Under the pieces are notes generated by a model. It had not been told where the DNA came from and searched no databases. It saw only the letters and a list, made by a program, of their open reading frames with translations. Position numbers and translations under genes: made by a program. From an uncultured Candidatus Melainabacteria bacterium (GTDB lineage: Bacteria > Cyanobacteriota > Vampirovibrionia > Gastranaerophilales > Gastranaerophilaceae), in the NCBI GenBank assembly GCA_934700385.1, contig CAKUXO010000001.1, positions 1-64,000 of the forward strand: a DNA stretch of 64,000 nt. The letters are read 5' to 3'. Within the stretch, counting starts at the first letter, position 1. The number at the start of each line of letters is the position of its first letter. Of this stretch, positions 8,536 to 16,877 are shown in pieces.

Positions 8536-9795
8536 ATGTATAATTTTGAAGCATTTTCTAAAGAAGATAGAGAGCTTATGCTATCTAAAATTGGGGTTAA
8601 ATCCATGGATGAAATTTTTAATTCTATGGGTGAAAAAGCTCTTTTGAAATCTTTTGATATGGATTTAGGACATAATGAAATTCAAGCGCAAAAAAGATTG
8701 AAAAATCTTTCTAATATGAATAAAACAAATTATTCTTGTTTTCTTGGTGCTGGTGCTCGTTTTAGATATGTTCCTTCTTTAATTCAAGATATCGCTTCAA
8801 GATTTGAATTTTTATCTTGCTATACACCTTATCAAGCTGAAATATCTCAAGGTACATTAGAAGTAATGTATGAATTTCAGTCTTTAATGTGTACTTTAGT
8901 TAATCAAGATGTTTCAAACGCATCTGTTTATGATGGTGCAACGGCTGCTGCTGAAGCTATTTTAATGGCTGCAAGACTAACTAAAAAGAATAAAGTTTTT
9001 ATTGATGAAAACATTAATCCTAACTATATAGAAGTTATTAAAACTTATCTTTGGGCGCAAAACATTGAATACGAAATTTCAAATGGTTCAAATTCTGATG
9101 AACTTTGCGCTAAAATTTATCAATCTCCTAATAGATATGGCGAATTTATGGAAATGCCATCTAAAAATAATAAAGAATTAATAATTTCTATTGTAGATTT
9201 GGTTTCATTAGCTTTATATGAACCCCCAAAATCTGATATTACGGTTGGAGATATCCAATCTTTAGGAATAGGTTTAAATTTTGGTGGGGCTTACGCTGGT
9301 TTCATCGCTTGCCAAGATAAATATAAAAGACAACTTTGCGGAAGAATTGCAGGAAAAACCAAAGATAAAAACGGTAAAGTTGCATATTGCTTGACTCTGC
9401 AAGCTCGTGAACAACACATTAGAAGGGAAAAAGCAACTTCTAATATTTGTTCTAATCAGGCTTTAGTTGCATTTTGCGCTAATTTATATTTAAGAAAACT
9501 AGGTAAAACAGGTTTTCTAAAAATTGCCCAAGAAAGCACAAATAACGCTCATTATTTAGCTCAAAAACTTCAAGAGCTTGGTTTTGAAGTTAAAAATAAA
9601 GATTTCTTTGATGAATTTTGTGTTAACGTTGGAAATTCTGAAAAATTCCTTGCTTTTATGAAAGAAAAAAATATTCTAGCAGGTGTTAAATTAAATTCTT
9701 CAGAAATTCTTGTTAGCGTTAGCGAACTTAATTCAATAGATGAGTTAGAAAGCTACATAGAAGAAGCGAAAAAACTTTCTTTAATAAGAATTTAA
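8536..9795 (+). CDS. gcvPA: Glycine dehydrogenase (decarboxylating) subunit 1
   Basis: This is the N-terminal half of the split P protein. It contains FLGAGARFRYVPSLIQDI, YTPYQAEISQGTLEVMYEFQ and NASVYDGATAAAEA, typical of GcvPA. The split enzyme needs GcvPB, which carries the PLP lysine, but no gcvPB follows: two terminators and a minus-strand regulator come next. The L protein and lipoate enzymes are absent too. At 419 residues the protein is slightly shorter than the usual ~440-450. AAGAAGGTAATAAATG is the start context. Confidence 0.93.
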   Translation: MYNFEAFSKEDRELMLSKIGVKSMDEIFNSMGEKALLKSFDMDLGHNEIQAQKRLKNLSNMNKTNYSCFLGAGARFRYVPSLIQDIASRFEFLSCYTPYQAEISQGTLEVMYEFQSLMCTLVNQDVSNASVYDGATAAAEAILMAARLTKKNKVFIDENINPNYIEVIKTYLWAQNIEYEISNGSNSDELCAKIYQSPNRYGEFMEMPSKNNKELIISIVDLVSLALYEPPKSDITVGDIQSLGIGLNFGGAYAGFIACQDKYKRQLCGRIAGKTKDKNGKVAYCLTLQAREQHIRREKATSNICSNQALVAFCANLYLRKLGKTGFLKIAQESTNNAHYLAQKLQELGFEVKNKDFFDEFCVNVGNSEKFLAFMKEKNILAGVKLNSSEILVSVSELNSIDELESYIEEAKKLSLIRI

Positions 9796-9823
9796 CTTAT
9801 AATTTTTTAATCATATATATCAC

Positions 9824-9852
9824 AGCATTACTTAAAAAAGTAATGCTTTTTA
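9824..9852 (+). terminator. Rho-independent terminator after the gcv genes
   Basis: A perfect 10-bp stem AGCATTACTT / AAGTAATGCT with an AAAA loop is followed by TTTTT, 29 bp after the gcvPA stop. Confidence 0.85.
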
Positions 9853-9869
9853 TTATATAAAAATAGCTC

Positions 9870-9900
9870 AAAAGGGCTTATTAAAAATAAGTCCTTTTTT
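9870..9900 (+). terminator. Second, stronger terminator in tandem
   Basis: A 13-bp stem (AAAAGGGCTTATT / AATAAGTCCTTTT, one G-U) with an AAA loop runs into six Ts. Two terminators in series insulate the operon from the regulator locus. Beyond it, 9927-9966 holds a TTTTCACC...GGTGAAAA dyad that could end the minus-strand regulator transcript. Confidence 0.85.
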
Positions 9901-9971
9901 GCACTAAGAATAAGAATTTTAACTTTTCACCCAATTAGGTTAAAATTCACTTGGTTAGGTGAAAAATAAAA

Positions 9972-10640
9972 TTATTTTTCAAACCTTGTTGCGTTCTTGA
10001 AAACTCTACCTATAACGTTTAAGTTCATTTTGCTCACTTGTTCAGGGGTGTAAATGTCCTCTTTATAGCTATCGTTATATGGATAGAATCTGATACTGCC
10101 ATCTGACAGTTGTTGAACACCTTTAACGAAAATAAAGCTATCACCTTTTGTTGTATAAGCATATACGCCAGAACATAGGATATTAGTTGAATTAAGGTCA
10201 ATAATTAAAATGTCGCCGTTTTGGATGCCATAGCTTCCGCCTGACATATAATCCCCTGGCATTTTAATAATTCTCAAGTCTTTTTCGTTTTTTCTCCAAA
10301 CTTGATACATTAATTCTCTATCCATCCAAATGCTTGAAATATCATCGTTTTTAATGGTGCTCATTAAACGTGGGTTTTCAAGATAAACAATTTCAACTGC
10401 GTCTGGTATTTTCTTATTTGGATTTTCAAACATTTCACCTGAACCTGTGAAAAGCCAGTTAAGATTTACCTTAGCATTCTCAACAAGTTTAATGTAAAAA
10501 TCTGCAGAGGGTTTGTTTTCTCCTCTTTCATATTTACTTAATTGTTGTTGTAGAATGTTGATTTTCTTGGCAAATTCGCCTTGTTGCATATTAAGTGCTA
10601 TTCTTATTTGTTTAAGTCTGTTATTCATAATCCTCATCAT
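9972..10640 (-). CDS. XRE-family repressor with LexA/CI-like C-terminal domain
   Basis: Residues 1-60 hold an HTH_3 domain (LKQIRIALNMQQGEFAKKINI...LSKYERGENKPSADF). The second half has the S24/LexA-type fold: MPGDYMSGGSYGIQNGDIL near 127-145 and FIFVKGVQQLSDGSIRFYPYND near 168. In the family the first motif reads GDSM with Ser as nucleophile; here Tyr occupies that place while the downstream Lys is present, so self-cleavage is doubtful. The start is uncertain: ATG 10640, 10637 or 10628 (MNNRLKQIR, the usual family start). It is divergent from a LuxR-type regulator across a region with repeated TTTTAAACTAA boxes, suggesting autoregulation. No phage genes surround it. Confidence 0.85.
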   Translation of the reverse strand: MMRIMNNRLKQIRIALNMQQGEFAKKINILQQQLSKYERGENKPSADFYIKLVENAKVNLNWLFTGSGEMFENPNKKIPDAVEIVYLENPRLMSTIKNDDISSIWMDRELMYQVWRKNEKDLRIIKMPGDYMSGGSYGIQNGDILIIDLNSTNILCSGVYAYTTKGDSFIFVKGVQQLSDGSIRFYPYNDSYKEDIYTPEQVSKMNLNVIGRVFKNATRFEK

Positions 10641-10685
10641 TTTAAACTAAATTAATTAAAAAAGAGTTGACTTTTAAACTAATTT
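10640..10685. promoter_or_regulatory. Pair of direct-repeat boxes, likely repressor sites
   Basis: TTTTAAACTAAATT (10640-10653) recurs as TTTTAAACTAATTT (10672-10685), 32 bp apart, about three helical turns. One copy abuts the start of the XRE gene; the other fills the spacer of the plus-strand promoter. The position suits an operator for the adjacent XRE protein. Confidence 0.5.
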
Positions 10686-10695
10686 GGTGTAATAT
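10667..10695 (+). promoter_or_regulatory. Sigma-70 promoter of the LuxR-type regulator gene
   Basis: TTGACT (10667-10672), a 17-nt spacer and TAATAT (10690-10695) make a near-consensus promoter. The transcript has a leader of about 115 nt with a perfect 10-bp inverted repeat TTTAAAACTT/AAGTTTTAAA (10726-10752). Confidence 0.75.
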
Positions 10696-10818
10696 TAATG
10701 ACATAAGTTAAATATACCACGTAAATTTAAAACTTCAAGTAAAAGTTTTAAAATAATCTTTTTGTGGGAAGTGTTAATATTAGAGAATCCTTCGAAAATG
10801 CGTAGCAAGGAGGTCGTT

Positions 10819-11514
10819 ATGTACGTATTGGAAAGACCTGCGAGGGTTGTTATTTTGTCTAAATCCAAGAAAAGCTTGGTTTATGCAGAAAATAGACTAG
10901 AAAAATTTAAAAATGTAAAAGTCGTATTAGCAACAATAAACGCATTTTATGTCAAAAATTATTTAAAAACTAATTTGCCCCCAGATATTATTTTACTTGA
11001 TGTATCTTTACAAAATCAAAAATCACTTCAAATAATACAAGATATTAAAGAAGCTAATGACAAGGTTAAAATCTTATTATTCACTGATTTTTATGGCACA
11101 GCCGAAATTTCAAATGCACTAAGCCTTGGTGCTTATTCTGTTTGTTCTAAAGAAGATGATGACGAAGAATTAATTTCTGCTATTAAATCTGTTTCGGTTG
11201 GTGCCTGTTGGTTTGATAAGAGAGTTTCAAGAAAACTCCTGAACTTCTTTCCATCTCCTGAATTATTTAAAGAGAGGTTAAGGCGAGAGCGAGAGTACAA
11301 TAAAATAACTAGAAAGCGTGATTTTCAATTGACTCCTAAAGAAAAAGAAGTTTTAAAATGTATTGTAATGGGAATGAACAATCCTCAAATTGCAAAACGA
11401 TTAATTACAACTGTTCACACTGCAAAAGCCCATGTATGCAGCATTTATCAAAAACTTAGTGTAACAGATAGAGTTCAAGCGGCAGTTATAGCCCTACAAG
11501 AAAAATTAATCTAG
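10819..11514 (+). CDS. NarL/FixJ-type response regulator
   Basis: The N-terminal ~125 residues follow the receiver fold, with the phospho-acceptor candidate in ILLDVSLQ and LLFTDFYG then GAYSVCSKEDD as the T and K blocks. The C-terminus is a LuxR HTH: LTPKEKEVLKCIVMGMNNPQ...TVHTAKAHVCSIYQKL. The start is ATG 10819, set by AAGGAGGT five bases upstream; an in-frame TTG at 10762 lacks a site. The acidic pair that normally precedes the receiver's first strand is not clear, so phosphorylation is uncertain. No histidine kinase is adjacent. It is divergent from the XRE repressor and upstream of an amidase. Confidence 0.85.
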   Translation: MYVLERPARVVILSKSKKSLVYAENRLEKFKNVKVVLATINAFYVKNYLKTNLPPDIILLDVSLQNQKSLQIIQDIKEANDKVKILLFTDFYGTAEISNALSLGAYSVCSKEDDDEELISAIKSVSVGACWFDKRVSRKLLNFFPSPELFKERLRREREYNKITRKRDFQLTPKEKEVLKCIVMGMNNPQIAKRLITTVHTAKAHVCSIYQKLSVTDRVQAAVIALQEKLI

Positions 11515-11551
11515 CCTTATTTTTTGTAAAATAATATAGTATAATTTTTAT

Positions 11552-12727
11552 ATGAAAAAATTTTTTTTAGCTATATTTTTAACTTTATTAACAACTTTAA
11601 AAACATATTCTCTAGAAGAATTAAAAGATGTCGGCATTTCAAAATATGCTGTTCTTGAAGTTGCTTCAGATAATGCGCCCTTGAGGGCTCAAAATAATGA
11701 AAATGCTAAAAGAATTTCTAATTTATATAAAGATACGGTTCTTTTTGCTGATAAACAAACAGATAACTATTATCGAGTTGAATTAAAAGAGGGGCAATTT
11801 GCTTGGATTAATAAAAATCTTGTTGAAGTTCAAGCGATAATTCCAGAAAAAAGGTTTGATGAAATTCAAAAAATTTCATTTGAAAATGAAAAAAATAAAA
11901 ACATAATCAAGATTACAACCCCTTCTATTTCAGCTTACGAAATAAAAGAAAATGGAATGGGGCTTGATTTTGTTTTTTATGATAAGCATTTTAACCCTTT
12001 AACTTCAATTTCAAATAAAATAACTTCAGGTTTTGAAATTCCTCAACAAATTTCAAATGAACTATCGATTTTTTATTCTCAATCAAAACCTTTATTTGGT
12101 TATGATGTTGTTCCTTTTGAAAAAGGATATATTTTATCTGTTAAAAATCCCCCTAAAATATCTAAAAGACGTCCTTTAAAAAATATCAAGGTTGTAGTTG
12201 ACGCAGGGCATGGTGGAGTTGAAAAAGGTGCATGCTCATTTGGTTTAGAAGAAAAAACAATTAATCTTCAAATTTCAAAAAAATTGCAATCCGCCCTAAA
12301 GAAAAAAGGCGCTAAGGTTTATATGACAAGAAAAAAAGATGTTCAAGTGCCTTTATATGATAGGGTTAATTTTGCAAAAGAAAAAAATGCCGATATTTTA
12401 ATAAGTATTCATCAAAATTCCCTTCCAAACCCATCTCAAGTGAACTTGCGCCATGGGGTCGGGGTTTATTATTATCATAATCAATCTAAACCTTTAGCGC
12501 AAAAAATTCAAAATAATCTTCTTGAGGCAACTAATTTTAGAGATGATAAAATTCATAATGCTTCTTTTGCGCTTGTTCGCCCAACTTCACAAATAAGTGT
12601 TTTGGTTGAATGTGGCTACATTATTCATAAAGAAGAATCTGATAAATTGAAAGATAAATCGTTTCAAAAAGTTATCGCAAAAGCCATTACAAAGGGCGTA
12701 GAGGAATATTTAAAAGAAAACTTCTAA
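11552..12727 (+). CDS. N-acetylmuramoyl-L-alanine amidase (Amidase_3) with SH3-like domain
   Basis: A signal peptide (MKKFFLAIFLTLLTTLKTYS) directs it outside the membrane. Residues ~30-95 resemble a bacterial SH3 domain. The C-terminal zinc amidase begins VVVDAGHGGVEKG near residue 215; the zinc and catalytic residues appear in DAGHGG, the Glu of GLEEKTINL, SIHQNS and LVECGY. It would cut the stem peptide from muramic acid, as AmiC-type enzymes do in cell separation. TATAAT (11540-11545) ends six bases before the ATG and there is no ribosome site, so the mRNA is probably leaderless. Its 3' end meets the minus-strand cyclase gene with a 6-bp gap. Confidence 0.9.
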   Translation: MKKFFLAIFLTLLTTLKTYSLEELKDVGISKYAVLEVASDNAPLRAQNNENAKRISNLYKDTVLFADKQTDNYYRVELKEGQFAWINKNLVEVQAIIPEKRFDEIQKISFENEKNKNIIKITTPSISAYEIKENGMGLDFVFYDKHFNPLTSISNKITSGFEIPQQISNELSIFYSQSKPLFGYDVVPFEKGYILSVKNPPKISKRRPLKNIKVVVDAGHGGVEKGACSFGLEEKTINLQISKKLQSALKKKGAKVYMTRKKDVQVPLYDRVNFAKEKNADILISIHQNSLPNPSQVNLRHGVGVYYYHNQSKPLAQKIQNNLLEATNFRDDKIHNASFALVRPTSQISVLVECGYIIHKEESDKLKDKSFQKVIAKAITKGVEEYLKENF

Positions 12728-12733
12728 TTTATC

Positions 12734-14521
12734 CTATGCGTCATAAGAAACCCTGTTTCTGCCTGATTCTTTTGCTTTATATAAACATTTATCAGAATAT
12801 TCAATAACTTCTTGAGGAGTATTTCCATCTATTCCAATTGAAGCAACGCCGACACTTATTGTAACATTAACTTTTTCGCCGTTTGCAAGGGTGAATTTGT
12901 TGTTTCTAACGGCGCTACAAATTTTGTTTGCAACGATTATTGCCTCTTGTTTATTTGTGTTTGTTAAAATAACAGACATTTCTTCGCCACCATAACGACA
13001 AACAACGTCAGAAATTCTTGAACTTTTCTTTAAAATTGCTGCAACTTGTTTTAAAACACAGTCGCCTGATTGATGTCCATAGGTGTCATTAAACTTTTTA
13101 AAGAAATCAATATCAATTAAAACTAATGAAAAAATAACACCATAACGATTATAGTTATCTGTATGGATAATCATTTGTTCTTGGAAATATCTGTGGTTGA
13201 AAATTTGAGTTAAACCATCTGTTACAGCTAATTTATATGTTTGTTCGTAATCTTTTGATTTTAATAAATATTTTTCACAATAAACCAAAACAAATGTGGC
13301 TATCATTGTGATATATGGTAAGAAAATCGGTATCCATAATTTGAAAAATAGCATTATATAAACAGATAAAATAGTATAAAATGCCATTACTCCAAAAAGG
13401 AATAAGAAAGTTTTTAAAACAGATTGAGTTTTTAAAACTAAATATCCAACAATTAAAGATAATAAAATTGATACTATAAAATCAAATTCAATTGAGGTTT
13501 TAGTAATGAAACTGTTATCTAAAATGTTATTTAAAAATGTTGTATGAAGCTCAACCCCTGCTAAATGTGGTTCAACCGGTACGCTTTTAATATCAGATAA
13601 ACCTGTTGCAGTTGTTCCAACATAAATTATTTTATTTTCAAAATTATCTTTTAAGAATTTTTGGTTGTTTTCTTTAATTGCTCTAACAACAGTCCAAAGA
13701 GGAATGTGTTTATATGTTCCGTTTGCGCCATACCAATTTAAAATTGCTCTATGAGTCATATCAAGAGGAATTTTATGTTTTTCATCTAAAACTAAATTAT
13801 TATCTATAATAGAAACACTATCAACGCCCAGATAATCCATCGCAACCCTTAAAGAAAGGTTAGGATAGTAGTTTTTCTTATATTTAAAAATCGGGGTTGT
13901 ATTTCTTATAATTCCATCTTGATCACGGTTTATGTTAACAATGCCGATGTTTTTAGTGGCTTTTGCTAAATCTTCCATAACCATTCTTGAATTTATAAAA
14001 GTAACAAAACCGTTATCATCTAAATTGCCCTCTTTAACGTTTAATTTAAACTTAGGGTCAAGATTTTGAGATTGTCTTATTGCATCTTCATAATTATCAA
14101 AATTCATTGATAAATAAACGTTATTGTTGTTTTTAACAGATTGAACAAAGGCATTATCTGCTTGAATATCTGCTAAATTTGGTTTTACAAAAAGCATATC
14201 GAAGATGATGTATTTTGGATTAGTTTTTTCAATTCCATTTACAACATCTGCCCAAACTTGTCTTGAAATTGGCCAATAGCCATATTTATCCATAATGTAT
14301 TCATAAGTTGCACCGTCAACTGCCAGAATAACGATGTCTTTGTTGGATTTTTTATATTTTGTGATTAAAGTTTGTCTTAAATCAAAGGTGCTTTGCTCAA
14401 TGCTTGTGATAAAAGTTTTAAAAGTGCCAAAATGACCAAGCCACCCGAAAAAGAAGAAAATTAGCAATACAATTAAAGTATAGCCAAGATACATCAGGCT
14501 TTTTTTATGTTTTTCTTTCAT
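12734..14521 (-). CDS. CHASE2-domain diguanylate cyclase
   Basis: An N-terminal membrane anchor (~residues 8-32) leads into an extracytoplasmic CHASE2 sensor domain with FDLRQTLI, KSNKDIVILAVDGATYE and YVGTTATGLSDIKSVP, then three membrane helices near 330-410 and a C-terminal GGDEF domain. The active-site signature reads RYGGEEMSV; GGEE-type loops are compatible with making c-di-GMP. DFFKKFNDTYGHQSGD is intact. An RxxD inhibitory site is not evident. The start ATG 14521 has GGGA upstream inside the preceding small frame; TTG 14533 is less likely. It may set motility or surface state. Confidence 0.9.
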   Translation of the reverse strand: MKEKHKKSLMYLGYTLIVLLIFFFFGWLGHFGTFKTFITSIEQSTFDLRQTLITKYKKSNKDIVILAVDGATYEYIMDKYGYWPISRQVWADVVNGIEKTNPKYIIFDMLFVKPNLADIQADNAFVQSVKNNNNVYLSMNFDNYEDAIRQSQNLDPKFKLNVKEGNLDDNGFVTFINSRMVMEDLAKATKNIGIVNINRDQDGIIRNTTPIFKYKKNYYPNLSLRVAMDYLGVDSVSIIDNNLVLDEKHKIPLDMTHRAILNWYGANGTYKHIPLWTVVRAIKENNQKFLKDNFENKIIYVGTTATGLSDIKSVPVEPHLAGVELHTTFLNNILDNSFITKTSIEFDFIVSILLSLIVGYLVLKTQSVLKTFLFLFGVMAFYTILSVYIMLFFKLWIPIFLPYITMIATFVLVYCEKYLLKSKDYEQTYKLAVTDGLTQIFNHRYFQEQMIIHTDNYNRYGVIFSLVLIDIDFFKKFNDTYGHQSGDCVLKQVAAILKKSSRISDVVCRYGGEEMSVILTNTNKQEAIIVANKICSAVRNNKFTLANGEKVNVTISVGVASIGIDGNTPQEVIEYSDKCLYKAKESGRNRVSYDA

Positions 14522-14522
14522 T

Positions 14523-14720
14523 TTATTTCCCAACTAATTGATTTTTATAACTTTTAAAATTTAATTCATCTATAATTTGATAAACCGAGTTTGTGTTGTT
14601 GAATTTTAGCTCAATGCCTAGTGAACAAACAGTTTTGATTAAATCTTCATTACTATTTGAATTCAATGATGCACAAGAGATAAATTTTAGTAAATATTTT
14701 TCATTACGGTTGATTATCAT
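14523..14720 (-). CDS. Possible small protein upstream of the cyclase
   Basis: A 65-codon frame ends one base before the cyclase ATG and contains that gene's ribosome site, as in translational coupling. The product is polar with two Cys and no recognised domain. Its own ribosome site is weak, and an overlapping plus-strand frame competes, so it may be only a leader. Confidence 0.4.
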   Translation of the reverse strand: MIINRNEKYLLKFISCASLNSNSNEDLIKTVCSLGIELKFNNTNSVYQIIDELNFKSYKNQLVGK

Positions 14721-14810
14721 AACAAAATTGTCCGATATAATTAATCTAATTAAATCAACCGTAAGAATAATTTAGTTGAAAAATTGGTAATATAAATAAT
14801 GTATTTTATT

Positions 14811-16088
14811 TTAATCAGCTATTACAATTGTAAAATCTTTACCCATACGATTTATGCCGATAGGGTCATAAATCGTATGTTCATCTTTAATTTCAGGAAT
14901 AGATTTTTTAAGTTCAGACATTGTTTCGCCTGCGATGTTAAGATTATGAACTGCAATATAATTTTTTGAAATTGAAGATGAGCTTTGAGCTTTTACTTTC
15001 ATCCCTTTTGCTTCAAGTTCTTCTTTTAATTGGTTTGCGGTTTCTTCTTTTGAAGAAGCGTATAAAATGCCGACTGATAATTCTTTTTCATCTATATCAG
15101 ATTTATTTCTATAAACCATGTTGTTAATTAAATCTTGCGTTTTAACAGGATCAATAATCCAATAGCTTATAAAACCACGGCTTGAAGGCGCTCCTGGGAT
15201 TGTGGCAATTTGAATTGTTGAAGTATCAACATTTTTTGCCATACCGATATATTTTGCCATATCATAAGCAGAAAGGTCTGTTTGGATGTAATCAGGCATA
15301 ATTTTTAATAATTCAGGTAATTTAACAATAACAGATGGGTCTTTTAATCTTGCTAACATAGCGTTAAAGAACCATTGTTGACGTCTAATTCTTCCGATAT
15401 CGCCATAAGAATCATGACGAAATCTTAAATAGCCTTCTGTTTGTTTGCCTGTTAAAACTTGGTTTCCTTGTTTTAAATTGATGTGAAGTTTTGCTGAATA
15501 GTCATCATATTTCATATTTTTTTCGATGTAGATAGGTAAACCGCCAAGGGTGTCTATCATTTTAATTACACCTGAATTTGAAATAGCGACATAGTTATTA
15601 ATTTTAACCCCAAAGGTTTCTTCAACTGTTCTGACTGAAAGCTTTGCGCCACCAAAAGCGAAAGCGTGGTTGATTTTATCTGCTTTGTTTTTTCCTGCAA
15701 TATAAACTTTTGAATCACGAGGGATTGAAATTACATTAATATTTTTTCCATAAGGTGCTATGCTTATTAAAAGCATGGTATCTGATCTTGTTCCTTTAAA
15801 TGGGTTGTTTGCATTTTGAGAAACATCAACCCCCATTAGAAGAATATTTTGCCTTCTTGGGGAAAAATTAAAGTTTAATTCAAGCGGAGAATGTGTTTTA
15901 GAGGCATTTTCACTTGTGTAACTTTTTGATGATTGGAATTTATAAATACCAAAAATTACCCCTGTAAAAATTACAAGAAGAACGATTAATTTAAAAAAAT
16001 TAGGGTTTTTCTTTTGGCGTCTGCGCCTTTTATATTGGGGTTGGATGGGTATTCTGTATATTTGAGTTTTATCTTCTAAAGCATTCAT
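14811..16088 (-). CDS. LytR-CpsA-Psr (LCP) family transferase with LytR_C domain
   Basis: A cytoplasmic basic N-terminus and one membrane helix (FFKLIVLLVIFTGVIFGIYKF) anchor an external LCP domain. Marks are GVDVSQNANN, TRSDTMLLI, SIPRDSKVYI, NHAFAFGG, and GYLRFRHDSYGDIGRIRRQQ, with the Arg and Asp residues that bind the polyprenyl phosphate. The last ~90 residues form a LytR_C domain. LCP enzymes ligate glycopolymers to peptidoglycan. It is divergent from a TPR protein. Confidence 0.92.
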   Translation of the reverse strand: MNALEDKTQIYRIPIQPQYKRRRRQKKNPNFFKLIVLLVIFTGVIFGIYKFQSSKSYTSENASKTHSPLELNFNFSPRRQNILLMGVDVSQNANNPFKGTRSDTMLLISIAPYGKNINVISIPRDSKVYIAGKNKADKINHAFAFGGAKLSVRTVEETFGVKINNYVAISNSGVIKMIDTLGGLPIYIEKNMKYDDYSAKLHINLKQGNQVLTGKQTEGYLRFRHDSYGDIGRIRRQQWFFNAMLARLKDPSVIVKLPELLKIMPDYIQTDLSAYDMAKYIGMAKNVDTSTIQIATIPGAPSSRGFISYWIIDPVKTQDLINNMVYRNKSDIDEKELSVGILYASSKEETANQLKEELEAKGMKVKAQSSSSISKNYIAVHNLNIAGETMSELKKSIPEIKDEHTIYDPIGINRMGKDFTIVIAD

Positions 16089-16151
16089 TTTATTTTTACC
16101 ATTGATTTCTATATTTCTAATTATACTACATAAACCTGAAAATAATTTTTT

Positions 16152-16180
16152 TTGCCATTTTTGTAAAAAAATATTATACT
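16152..16180 (+). promoter_or_regulatory. Sigma-70 promoter of the TPR gene
   Basis: TTGCCA (16152-16157), a 17-nt spacer and TATACT (16175-16180) precede the gene starting at 16236 by 55 bp. Confidence 0.65.
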
Positions 16181-16235
16181 TTATTAAGGTTTATTTAGTT
16201 TGGATTTTTATTATACCAAATAAAAGGAGTCTTAT

Positions 16236-16850
16236 TTGAAAATATCAAAAAGAAATTTTTTTTCAAGATTTTTAAATTATCTTTATATTTTTGTTTTTCT
16301 TCTAAGTTTTGCTTCTTTTGGGGCTAATCAAGCTGACAATGAGGGAATTAAAGAAAAAAAACAACAGGCTCTTGCGCTTTATGCAACTAAAAATTATGAT
16401 GAAGCCTTTAAAATTTTAGATAATCTACCAATCGAATATAAAGATGAAGAAATTTTTTTGATTTTATCAAACATCCAAACCTATAAAAATCAAGATAATC
16501 TTGCAATTGAAAACCTAAACAAGGCGCTTGATAAGGATTATAAGTTTTATAAAGCATATTATAACCTTGGATGTATTTTAGCGAAAAAGAACTCTTATCT
16601 TCTTGCTATGAATAATTTTGAATTGGCTTTAAAATATAATAAAGAGTTTGCGCCTGCGTATTATAACCTTGCGTGTTGTCAAATGAAATTAAAAAATTAC
16701 AAAATGGCAAAGAAAAATTTAATCAAAGCTCTTGAATTAAATCCTAAAAATAAAGATATATATTACAATCTTGCACTTTGCTATAAAGAATTAAATAATA
16801 AAAAACAGGCGCAAAAAATGCTTGAAATGTATAATAAACTTGAAAATTAA
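16236..16850 (+). CDS. Exported TPR-repeat protein
   Basis: A signal or anchor segment (LYIFVFLLSFASFG) is followed by four to five TPR units with the usual spacing, for example YYNLGCILAKKNSYLLAMNNFELAL and YYNLALCYKELNNKKQAQKML. Translation starts at TTG 16236, fixed by AAGGAG six bases upstream. TPRs bind partner proteins; the partner is unknown. A promoter at 16152-16180 drives it. Confidence 0.75.
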   Translation: MKISKRNFFSRFLNYLYIFVFLLSFASFGANQADNEGIKEKKQQALALYATKNYDEAFKILDNLPIEYKDEEIFLILSNIQTYKNQDNLAIENLNKALDKDYKFYKAYYNLGCILAKKNSYLLAMNNFELALKYNKEFAPAYYNLACCQMKLKNYKMAKKNLIKALELNPKNKDIYYNLALCYKELNNKKQAQKMLEMYNKLEN

Positions 16851-16868
16851 AGAAAATTTATCTATAAT
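16840..16868 (+). promoter_or_regulatory. Sigma-70 promoter giving a near-leaderless transcript
   Basis: TTGAAA (16840-16845), 17 nt, TATAAT (16863-16868). The ATG at 16878 is only nine bases beyond the -10, so the expected mRNA start is at or within two or three bases of the start codon. Confidence 0.75.
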
Positions 16869-16877
16869 AGCTTTAAA

